Shown here: in pieces, positions 10,495-19,511 of the stretch | Layout of the letters: each line of letters begins with the position of its first letter | How positions within the stretch are numbered: the first letter of the stretch is position 1 | DNA from: Priapulus caudatus | Lineage: Eukaryota > Priapulida > Priapulimorpha > Priapulimorphida > Priapulidae | NCBI RefSeq assembly: GCF_000485595.1 | Contig: NW_014577482.1 | Span: 371,394 to 400,390, forward strand | Direction: 5' to 3' | DNA: 28,997 bases | Notes under the pieces: generated by a model | The model's input: only the letters and a program-made list of their open reading frames with translations | Databases searched by the model: none | What the model was told of the DNA's origin: nothing | Translations under genes and position numbers: made by a program

Positions 10495-12829
10495 TCAGAC
10501 GACCGCCGCGAGCACGGCAGTCGTCGCATCCCCGCTGCCTCCCATCTCCGCGGCGACCGCCTCCTCGTCGCCCACGGCAACCGCCTCCTCGTCGCCCGCG
10601 GCTGCCACGTTGTCGCTGACTCGCTCCTGCAGCGCGTCGCCGTCGCGCATTGCCGTCGGGTTGATCGTCACGGACTTGGTCGCGTCGTGCGTCTTGTAGA
10701 TTCCGACGAGCCGGTCGGCGAGCTCGAACATGTTGTTGCGCAGCGAGATGACGAGGAACTGTGCGTTCTTCGTGCGCTCCTTGATGTAGTTGCCGACGAT
10801 GGAGACGTTGCGGAAGTCGAGCGCCGCGTCGATCTCGTCCATCACGTAGAGCGGCGTCGGCCGGTAGTGGTGCAGGGCGAAGACGAGCGCGAGCGAACTG
10901 AGCGTCTTCTCGCCGCCCGACAGATTCCCGATGTTCTTCCACGACTTCTTCGGCGGCCGCACGCTGAACACGATGCCCTCGGCGAACGGGTCGAGCGTGT
11001 CGACGAGTTCTAACTCCGCATCGCCGCCGAGCGTGATCATCTGGTACATCTCGCGCAGCCGGCTCGTGATCGCCGCGAATCCGGCCATGAACTCGTCGAG
11101 GCGTCGCCGGCGGAGGTCCTCGTGGAGGCGTCGACGGGCATCGCGGCTTCGCGTGATCCCGTCCAGCTCCCCGACGCGGCGCAGGTAGGCGTCGCGCTTG
11201 CGCGCGTACTCGCCGATCGCCGCCATGTTGGGTGACATGCGCTGCAGCAGCTCCTCCTGCACAGTGAGCGCGTGCTGCATGTCGTCGCGATCCATCGCGT
11301 CCAGCTCCTCCCTCGTGAACTCCGCCGGCAGCGGCTCCTCCTCCTGCTTCTCCGCCCCGGCATCATCGGGTTCGGCCTCGATCGCGGTGAGCGAGAGCGA
11401 GGCGATGTTGCGCTGCCAGTGTCTCACCTGCGCGCGGCTCTCCTTCACCTGGTGCTCGTAGGTCTCGAGTTGGTCTCGCGCATGCACAGCGTCCTTCTCC
11501 ATCTGCATCATGGGTGTTAAAAAAAAAATGGGCGTTGAGAAAAACTATAGAACACCTTTGGTGACATTTCCTGATAAGATAAAACACTATTATACAAAAA
11601 CATAACAAGCAAGCAGTTAACAATGATTAAGATAATTAGATGCAATTAACTTTTTTTTAAATTGCAATTTTTCTCACGATGGAAATCCGTCTACAGACGG
11701 ACAACAGAACTAACACCTGTGTACCTGCAGGCAATCATCGTCCAGCTCCTTGAGCGCGGCTCGGAGCTCACGCGCCGTCTCCCCCGCCGCCGCCCGCTTC
11801 GTCGCTGCTTCACCTTTCTCCTTCACGCACGTCTCAGCGCTGCTCTCCACCTCGGCCTTCAGCTCGACGAGCTTGTCGTAGTGCGCCTTGTTCTCCTCCA
11901 TCTCCGTCTCCGTCGACTTGATCCGGTCGCCCGACTTCTTGATGTTGCGATTCGCCGTCGTTATGGCGACCTTCGCCTTGGTGACGGAGCCGTCGATGTC
12001 GCCAATGGCCGCCGTCGCCGCGTCAACGGCGCGCTGCGGCTTCTTCGTGCGCGACGCCGTGATCTTCATGATCTCGGAGCGCAGCGCCGCGACCTCGGCC
12101 TTGACCTCGGCGCGCGGGCTTTTACTCCTTCTTCATTCCCAGCTTTCCACTTCTAGCCTCTCCCTCACGATCATTCCCTACTCTTCGCCGACTACCTCCC
12201 TTCACTTCTCCCTGTCTTTAACCCTCTTCCCCTACTTCTTCTTCTCTTTGTTCGCTCCTATCTTCTTCCCCCCCGCTGTCTACGATCCCTCACCTCCACC
12301 TTTATTCAGCGTTCGTCTCCCAACTCCTCCTGGCTCTCTTTTTCCTCCTCCTCCCTTAGCCGACTCTCTGCCTCCTTCGTCTTTTATCTTCCTGCCAAAC
12401 AGCTGCTCACGCATCACTCTTGCGTCGTTTAGAACGCGCGCGGTCGGGAGCGTCGCCCGCAGCCAGTCGACCGCCGCGTCGATCGGCCATCGCGCGCGAC
12501 GGCGCGCTCCGCCGTCTGCGCACTGCCCCGCCGCCAGCGTCGCCTCGGTTTGTCGGCGCCCGACCGCCGTTCTCGTAGCGGTGCTTCTCGAGCTCGCGTT
12601 CGCATGCGCTCGAGGGTCGCGGCGCAGGCTCCTCGCCTTTGCCGCGATCCTCCAGCTGCCAGCTTGCCCGGCATTCCGCGCAGGCCGGGGCCCGCCAACC
12701 CCCTTTTCCTTTTTTTCCCCGGTCGCGCTCCAGCTTGCATCCTCCAATCATCGCGCAGCCGCATCGGCGCGCGCGTTCCGGGTCATCGCCGCCGCCCTGC
12801 GCTGTGCGGCCATGCCTGGCCCATCTCCT

Positions 12830-12882
<53 letters not shown>

Positions 12883-15800
12883 CACCTGCTTCGCGCGCCG
12901 GCCATCGCCGGACGTCTCGATGACGGCGCGTCGAGCGTGACGACTCGCGCAGTCGGCGCGCCCGCCGCCGTACGCGATGCGGCGGCCGCGGGCGAGGTTC
13001 AGTCGGCGACGAGCGTGTCGCGCAGCGCGAAGTAGAACGCCGGACGCACGGAGTCGTCGCGCGCGCGCACGAGGTCAAAGAGCCGCGGCGCTCCCTCGGG
13101 CGCCGGCGGAGCCGTGTCCATCGTGCGCCGCCAGTGCTGCATCTTGTCGAGGGCGATGAAGGTCGCGTAGCCGACGTTGTTGCGCTTGAGGAACGAGACG
13201 CACGCCTGCGCCGTCTCGATCGTGTCGACGACGATGTGTCCGAGCGCGGCGCACGCGCTGCTGATCGCGACGTCGTAGCGCGCGTCGATGCCGCCGAGGT
13301 CGCCGAGGCGGCCGACGACGCCCGGCAACACGCCGCGACGCTGCTCGCGCATCAGCGCGTCCAGCACGGCGCTCGTGTTGCGCGAGGCGGCGAGCGCGGC
13401 GCGGCACTCGCGCTCCCGTGCCGTCTCGGTGCGTAGCGTCGCCGTCAGCGCCGCCTCCTCGCCGTCGACGCGCGTCAGCTCTCGCTCGCACGTCTCCAGC
13501 TCGCGCTCGGCCGCCGGGATGCGCTCCTCGAGGTCGCGCGTCTGCGTCTTCCGCTCGGCGATCGTCGCGACCACCTTCTCAAGGTTCGCGCGATCTGCGT
13601 CGAGCCGCGCCTGCGCCTTCTGCTGGTTGCTGAGGCACAGGTCGAGCTCGGACTGCGCAACGTCCATGTGCGACTTTGCGTCGTTGATGGCCGGCTGCAG
13701 CTGCAGCAGACGCGCTTCCTTCACGTCCTTGTCGTCCTGAAGCGACTGCGTCTCGCCTTTCAGCGACGCCATCGCCGCCTCGAGGCTCGTCTCGGCGGCC
13801 GCAAGCTCCTGCTCCCGCGTCTCGCGCGTCTCCGCGAGCTCGGCGATCTCCGCGGCACGCGCCGCCGGCGCCCCCTGGAGCTCGGCGAGGCGGACGTGCT
13901 CGCTTTCGAGCGCCGCCGCGAGCTTCTTGCCCTTCGACTTGGCGTGCTTGATGTCCTCGAGATTCTTCGTGTCGCGGCGGTCGTACTCCTTGAACTCCTC
14001 GTCGCACGCGTCGACGCGCGCCGCCGCCGCCGCCTCCTCCTCCTCCACGCTCCGCAGTCGCGCGGCCGCCTTCTCGCGACCGCCATTCACTCGGCGAGCC
14101 GCGCCGGCCGCGTCGACGTCGCCAGCGCACGTCGCCGCGCGCCGTCTCCGCGCGATCCAGGTTCGCGCGCGCCCGTCGACGTACTTGTGGTAGAGGCGGT
14201 TCTTGGGCGCGCGCGACGTCGTTCTCGAGCCGCAGGAACGCAACGGCCTCGTCTCGCGGGCGCGCACAGCTCGTCCTTTCTCACGCTCGACCGCCTTCAC
14301 GCGGTTCAGCTTCTCCCCGCGCCCTCGTTGAGCCTCTCGACGCGCGCCGCCAGCTTCTCGATCGGCTCCTTGAAGCGGGCGCTGCCGACGATGTCCGCGG
14401 AACTCGAGCATGCCCTCGTCGTGTTCCCCACGGCGCGCGGCTTCATCAACGCAATCTGTTCGACCTCGCCCTGCAGGATGAGGAAGCGGTTGTGGTCGAG
14501 GTCGATCGCGCTGCCGCGCAGCAGACGCCCGACCTCGGCGAACTTCACGCGCCGCCCGTCGATCGCGTAGTACGACGTGTTGTCGCGGTGCGCCGTCCGC
14601 GAGACGACGAATCGCGAGCCGGGCACGACGTCGTAGGCGTCGCCGGCGCCGTCGACGATCTTCTGGAAGTGCACGCTCACGCTGCAGCTGTCGATGTTGC
14701 TGTGCCGCCCGCTGTTGTGGATCAGCATGCCGATCTTCTTCAGCGGATCTGTTCGCGCGGTAGCCGAAGACGAAGAGCATCGAGTCGATGACGTTTCGAC
14801 TTGCCGCTGCCGTTCGGGCCGACGATGCAGGTGAAGCAATTGTGGAAGGGGCCGAGCACCTGCGTGCCTGTGTGGGGAACAAGACAATGCAGGTGAAGCA
14901 ATTGTGGAAGGGGCCGAGCACCTGCGTGCCTGTGTGGCGAACAAGACGGACATCAGGCTTCAGATTTGAAAAGTACAGGAGGACTCTAATGACTCCCCTA
15001 GGACACACAGGGACTTTTCACGCTCCATAATCACACTTAAGGATGCTGGAGAGCTCGCCACGTAAAATCACACCCTTAAGAGGCATGATGAGAGCTCCAC
15101 TAAAAAATCACACTCTAAAAGGTCGGCCCAATGTTTAAGATACGACGAAGGGTGTATGAAAGCTGCATTCTCATGGCCTACTGAAACAAGGAGGGCTAGA
15201 ATTAGTGAAGAAAATTATTTTTTTTCTTTCGCGGGCTCTTTTGCAGAACCCCCGAGATTTCGCGGGCTACTTTTTCAGGTTTCAGGGCTTTTTGGCCACT
15301 TTCCAGGGCGATATTTCAGGCTGTTTCGTTCAATGTACACACAAGCCAGCTACTCATACAACACTCGCGGGGGCGCGCCACACACCCACAACATGTCACA
15401 CGCACGCCCCACGACACAGACAGACACAGCAGACACACCGCCACAGACACACAACGACCCACCAATTTAGCAAGCTGTACAGACAAAACAAGCAATCGAT
15501 TCAGTCATATATTCAAGACGTTATCATCAGACTGACAGACTAACATGATAATCCACACTCAAAGTCACAACCACAATGCCCTTGATAGTGAATACATCAC
15601 AAGCTTCAGTCTAAACATCAGAAACTATTACGCCTAGCGCAATAGTGAGTGTCTGCCTAGTAGTAGTACGAGCGAGGAAGATCGACGTTTAGTATGCGAA
15701 GTCTCTTGCGGCTGGGGTCAGGGCCCGGCGAAGCCGCGTAGGGGCCGCATAGGGCCGCGAAGCTCAGGGGTTGAGAAGCGGCGCCGTGAGGCACGTGTGT

Positions 15801-18000
15801 TGGCTGCTGCACATCGACGCTGCGTAGTGCCTGCTGCAGGGGTGGCATTGATTGAAGTACGGGGGGGGGGGGGGAGCGGTGCGCTAGCTAATCACGTACT
15901 AAATGTAGGGTTTGGCATTGCTGGACTAATGAGATGAGCGACAGCAAACTCTTTCGGGGAATTGACAAAAAAGCTACAATCGGGATGACAACACGAGTGT
16001 GCCGCAAGGCGAAAAATTCGTGTGCATTTCATTTAGGATTTGTGTGGAAGGAATTCCATGGATTTACCGTTCTATAATCCTAGCGGGTCGTTGCCTCGAC
16101 GGCTCCTACGTAGGCCACGCCCGCAGGACACACCCGCACCGACGCACGGCACGCATGCAGGCACGCACAGCGCACGAGGCACACGCGCAAGCACGCGCAC
16201 ACATGCACGCAGCGCAGGCACACACAGCAAGCCGCCGCGCAGGCACAACGCCGGCACACAGCAGGCACGCACGCACGCAGCACGCAACGCACGCAGGCCC
16301 GACACACGCAATGCACGCGGCACAGGCACACGTAATACGCGGCGGGCCGGCGACGCGCGCGATTACTGCAGTCAGGCTCGCGATCCATCTGCAAGCTCTT
16401 GGACAGGGAAAACTAGCCTCAAGCCGCCGTGATGCGCAGCGGCTTTTGATGTACACGATCGACTCGATCGCTACGATATATACACGCCAACACACTTTCA
16501 GCGTCAAATTACAACAACCACTGGCCAACGTCTGACAATATCAACCCACAGTGAACTAAGCCAGGTTCTTATTGTTAAAGCAAACGTTATATTACAATGG
16601 TATTAATGAAGGTATGTTAGTAGGCGTTGGACTCTGGTAAATGAAATTTGTACATTCTGAACCCCTAATATTATTCCTCTCAACGGTTTAGACGTTTCAC
16701 AAAAATAATCGGACCTGACCCTGGGACTGGTTGAAATCCGGCATTTCCGCGGAATGCGCAGAAGATTATCTCCCGTGTAAAATGAGCCGCTTTTCAACAT
16801 AATACACCGACTTTGGGGTGACGCGATTCAACCACTTTATGAGCGCGATGTGCGCGCGACATGGCACAATTTATGGTGCGCGGTGGAGCGCGAGCGCGAT
16901 CGCGTCGCTTAAAATGAAAGCGTGCACATTAGCTGCCGTTGTCAGTGAGAATGGCTCGTGGCGCAGGTGAGCAACACAATAGACAGAGATAAATGGATGG
17001 ATGGGTGGATCGATGGATTCATGGATGGAGAGAGAGCTAGACACCAAACTAGCTAGATATAATAGGCAGGTAGATTGACAGATAATAGATTTATTGCGTT
17101 CACAATTATTAAAGCAGTACAATTTAAATTCTATAAATTAAAACATTGGAATATTCCAAAATATAAAACATGATATCATCGAGCAATATAAAATTGAAGT
17201 CTATGACTTTTTCAATATATGGATAATAGAGGGGTACGGTTTTAATTCTCAATGAATGGTAAACTATAAAGCCGCATTCATTTAATGGAACAAACATTTC
17301 TTGGTTTGTTCAAAACAGGTCTTGAACCTGTCTTGCTGTAGTACGAATTCGAATCCAATTGCAAGGGGATCCAGATGAGACGGGATACTAGAGAAGCGTT
17401 GCCGAAAGATCCAGCTTACCTGCATATGACTTGAAGTTGATGTTTTCGATATGAGTGATCATTAGCCTAGGCCCACAGGGGTCGTAGGTTGCGACGGATG
17501 GCATCGCCGGTGGCACAACTATATCTTCATCCATGTCCTCCCCATCCTCACCAACCAGCTGATCGGTCTGAAAGCATGGAGGAATTATTATTATTATTAT
17601 TACTGTTATTAAATTGTTATTGCATGTAATTCACAAACAAGTACATGAATAGTCCCTTTCATAGAGAAAAAATGTGGTGGATCAAGCAATAGGAACAGCA
17701 TAGTACTATAGTCTATAGACTTGTGACGTGAAATGCGATCAAGGAAAGACAATATAGGTAACGTGGATCCAATTACAAAGTAAAAAGCGGCAATTTAGCA
17801 GCAATTGCTATAATTACCTCCATCTCATCTGCTGCCTGTGATGACTCGGGACCTGAACCAGGATCGGGTGGCTGCTCCTGCTCGTCTGGTTCCTTTTCTT
17901 TTCCTGTGTCCGCAGCGTCATCGTTGCTCGGTTTAGCCTTGCGATGTCGTGCCATACCGGTGACACGTTTACCGACTCCCGAGTCCTGAGGCGTGTCCAC
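10495..18000 (-). CDS. SMC4: Condensin ATPase SMC4, with apparent frameshifts
   Basis: SMC4 pairs with SMC2 in condensin and compacts mitotic chromosomes. Coding exons on the minus strand: 18000-17818 (61 codons, acidic N-terminus, phase 0); 17567-17420 (GPRLMITHIENINFKSYA, the SMC4 entry to the head domain, phase 1); 14867-11725; and 11502-10495. Exon 3 carries Walker A GPNGSGKS (14797-14820), the FLILQGEVEQI segment, the first coiled coil, the hinge (GRLGDLGGID near 13272-13313) and part of the return coil. Exon 4 is fully open and holds LSGGEK (10906-10923), Walker B YVMDEID (10828-10848) and the C-terminal head. An in-frame TAG upstream bounds the start at 18000. Exon 3 departs from one frame repeatedly, beginning one base after the Walker A serine, and contains poly-C and homopurine tracts, so its protein is not continuous as written. 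The locus and identity are clear; whether it is intact is not. Confidence 0.9.
12130..12420 (-). other. SMC4: Homopurine segment inside SMC4 exon 3 region
   Basis: About 290 bases are nearly all purine on the minus strand (pyrimidine on the plus strand) and do not resemble SMC4 protein. They separate the post-hinge coil from the segment resuming at about 12125 (AEVKAEVAALRSEIMKITASR). This could be an unusual intron, with candidate donor GTGAGC near 12408 and a poor acceptor in GTAAAAG near 12120. It could also be an inserted or misassembled stretch. The acceptor lacks a pyrimidine tract, so the intron reading is weak. Confidence 0.45.
12833..12881. repeat. Run of 49 C (poly-G on the SMC4 strand)
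   Basis: An uninterrupted 49-nt C homopolymer sits just downstream (in SMC4 sense) of the hinge, where the family has a short Gly-rich MAGGG..VRG-like segment. A real homopolymer of this length inside a conserved exon would be extraordinary. Sequencing or assembly error, or a collapsed G-rich structure, is more likely. Confidence 0.9.
14825..14948. repeat. SMC4: 62-bp tandem duplication across SMC4 exon 3 splice acceptor
   Basis: Two adjacent 62-bp copies (14825-14886 and 14887-14948) differ at two bases. Each contains the 3' splice site CACACAG and the first codons of exon 3 (GTQVLGPFHNCFTCI). Only the copy at 14825-14886 runs on in frame into the Walker A motif. Splicing to the outer copy (exon start about 14929) would lead into intron-derived sequence and a shifted frame. 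Confidence 0.95.
16110..16330. repeat. CACGCA-rich minisatellite
   Basis: An irregular array built from GCACGCA, CACGCAG and GGCACACA-type words on the plus strand, giving low-complexity translations (Ala/His/Arg-rich or Cys/Ala-rich) in every frame. It lies in SMC4 intron 2. The units are not exact, so I do not give a period. Confidence 0.7.
16986..17034. repeat. ATGG/GATG microsatellite
   Basis: An imperfect array of GGAT-type tetranucleotides in SMC4 intron 2, interrupted by ATCGATGG and TTCATGG variants. Confidence 0.7.
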
Positions 18001-18121
18001 TAACTTTAACCACTAAAATTTAACTAACTGTTACTAGTGTTGCACTGTCTTAGTAGCTTTACAGACAGTACTGCTAAGTCAATAGGTGTCTAACTGTCTA
18101 TCCAAGTTATTTTATTGGTTT

Positions 18122-18338
18122 ATCGTTGGAATCGCGGAAGACTGCTGAACAAGCTTTTTGACAATCGGCCCGCCAGAATGCGCTCAAATTACAGCCGCCT
18201 TCTTGCCTAGTAGCTCATCCAAAAGATCATTTCGCATGTATATTTGAGGAATTTCTGTAATTTGAGCGCATTCTGGCGGGCCGATTGTCCAAAATGGCAG
18301 GTGTAGCTTGTTCAGCAGTCTTCCGCGATTCCAACGAT
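18122..18338. repeat. 217-bp two-tier inverted repeat
   Basis: The outer arms are 34 bp and perfect (18122-18155 and 18305-18338). The inner arms are 35 bp and perfect (18160-18194 and 18255-18289). The gap between outer and inner arms is 4 nt on the left and 15 nt on the right, and the central spacer is 60 nt. I could not find a target duplication. It begins about 120 bp upstream of the SMC4 start codon. Confidence 0.9.
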
Positions 18339-18429
18339 AGTTGGAAAGTGGCGTCACCTGCAGGAACACCGGAGTTGTAACTGATTGAAAATGGTGAGTT
18401 GTGGTCCGTGCAGCGGCGAGTTAGGCACC

Positions 18430-18497
18430 ATGTTAATATATATATAGTCAATGGCCGCGTGTGTGCTGTACGTGCGGGCTTGTTCTTGCTGCCAGTG
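18430..18497. mobile_element. Half copy of the 2627-2824 MITE family
   Basis: TAGTCAATGGCCGCGTGTGTGCTGTA (split here only by position: 18445-18470) and the terminus TTGTTCTTGCTGCCAGTG (18480-18497) match the right half of the element at 2627-2824, with a short deletion between them. The left half is missing. The terminus abuts the foldback-element arm that begins at 18498. Confidence 0.8.
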
Positions 18498-19011
18498 ATT
18501 CTGACAGCCTTTTACATTACGGGGCAAGGTTCGCGAACGCAAGAATTTCGTCAGTCTTTGTGTGATTTCGCGTGACGCAGCTTGGTTACGAACAGAGACA
18601 GTATGTTTTTATAACAAATGAACACTGTTCTTGACAGAGAAACAAAGATGGCAGCTGTTGGATGTGTATTCGTGCTGTGAAAGTGTAAAATCAAGCGAGC
18701 GTCAAGCGAATTTTGCGATCCCGCTTTCCTACCTGCTATATATGTATTATAGGTGTCAGTGTGCACAGTGCAGACGCGTGAGTAATGGCGGCAGTCAGTG
18801 TTTGTTGCACATAGGATTTGGATGGAATTTACAGGAAACTGTCGGCAATAATACTTAATAATATTATTATTAAATAATAAGTGAAAGAGAGTATTAATAT
18901 CTATTATTATACTGTATAGAAACATTAAGAATTTGGTAGTAAATAGATTTCGTATTTAGTTAGCATTATTATTATATTTTAATTTTTATTGAAACGCTTC
19001 AAGTGCCTGTG
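18498..19011. mobile_element. Solo arm of foldback element family
   Basis: About 510 bp, similar in order and sequence to the two arms of the element at 19734-20847. It runs from ATTCTGACAGCC through GAATTTCGTCAGTCTTTG, CTTTCCTACCTGCTATATAT and GTAGTAAATAGATTTCGTAT to the terminal CAAGTGCCTGTG at 19011. Only one arm is present, so this is a truncated copy or a recombination product. No coding capacity is seen. Confidence 0.8.
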
Positions 19012-19081
19012 GTGTGAGATTGATGTCCGGACGCGTAGCCTAGCGGCTCTTCGTCCGGAACCGGTCGCGTAGCCACGGCCT

Positions 19082-19176
19082 TAGCTCTAGTACTATAGCC
19101 CGCTTACATTAACTGCCGCTGGCAGCGGCCAGCGGCAGTTAATGTAAGCGGGCTATAGTACTAGAGGCTAGAGCTA
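19082..19176. mobile_element. 95-bp palindromic element with 9-bp target duplication
   Basis: The tips TAGCTCTAG and CTAGAGCTA are perfect. Internally, 37-bp arms (19086-19122 and 19129-19165) pair perfectly around the 6-nt loop CAGCGG, with a 7-nt extra block in the right arm. CCACGGCCT flanks the unit directly at 19073-19081 and 19177-19185. A 9-bp duplication is typical of Mutator-like elements; the family assignment is inference. Confidence 0.75.
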
Positions 19177-19511
19177 CCACGGCCTAATCAATTGACAATA
19201 ATCTAATAAACCGCAAATCATATACTGTATAGCCTATAGGCCTACGGCATGCTATTGATAACATTTCAGAAGTAAATCTTTGACTATACGGCCTGTGTTA
19301 TCTTACCTTTTAACGTGTGAATAAGTGTGACCTATTGTCAAATATCGAATTTGTTCTGTTCAGTTGAGTATCTGTTCAAATTGGGGATTGTTGATCTAAA
19401 AATGGCGCGCAACGGAGAAAACTGAAATGTTCCGATTGGCTGTGACCGCACTGCCCTCTAGCTCAAATAACACGTGAGCATCATCCTCTAAGGCTCGGCA
19501 TTTCCAACAAA

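Larger units (their letters stand above)
14949..17419 (-). other. SMC4: SMC4 intron 2 with repeats
   Basis: A large intron between the NFKSYA exon and the Walker A exon. It contains about three degenerate 38-39-bp units sharing AATCACAC (near 15029, 15067 and 15106), a 16-nt-class G run near 15861, a CACGCA-rich minisatellite (16110-16330), and a GC-rich alternating stretch near 16840-16915. A 63-codon minus-strand frame at 15848-15657 is Pro/Arg-rich with no family I recognise; I do not call it a gene. Confidence 0.6.
18001..19511. promoter_or_regulatory. Divergent SMC4 / RPS25 intergenic region
   Basis: About 1.5 kb separates the SMC4 start (minus) from the RPS25 start codon (plus). It carries the promoters of both genes but is largely filled by an inverted duplication (18122-18338), a MITE half (18430-18497), a foldback-element arm (18498-19011) and a 95-bp palindrome (19082-19176). 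Just before the RPS25 start, TCATCCTCTAAGG (19481-19493) is a plausible pyrimidine-rich initiation region, and CACGTG at 19471-19476 is an E-box. Regulatory use of these sites is inference. Confidence 0.45.

Noticed and set aside
11888-12940. 350-codon plus-strand frame opposite SMC4
   Set aside because: It runs through the homopyrimidine block and poly-C and encodes Ser/Pro/Leu-rich low complexity. The SMC4 strand explains both flanks.
15999-16535. 178-codon plus-strand frame
   Set aside because: Most of it is the CACGCA minisatellite translated as Ala/His/Arg repeats, inside an SMC4 intron.
17280-17375. tRNA-like B box (TTCGAATCC near 17347)
   Set aside because: No A box or cloverleaf could be formed at proper spacing.
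10495-18000. SMC4 as a processed pseudogene
   Set aside because: It retains introns, intact splice sites, a bounded start codon and a frame-perfect final exon, so processed origin is excluded. Decay of a duplicated locus remains possible and is reported as a finding.
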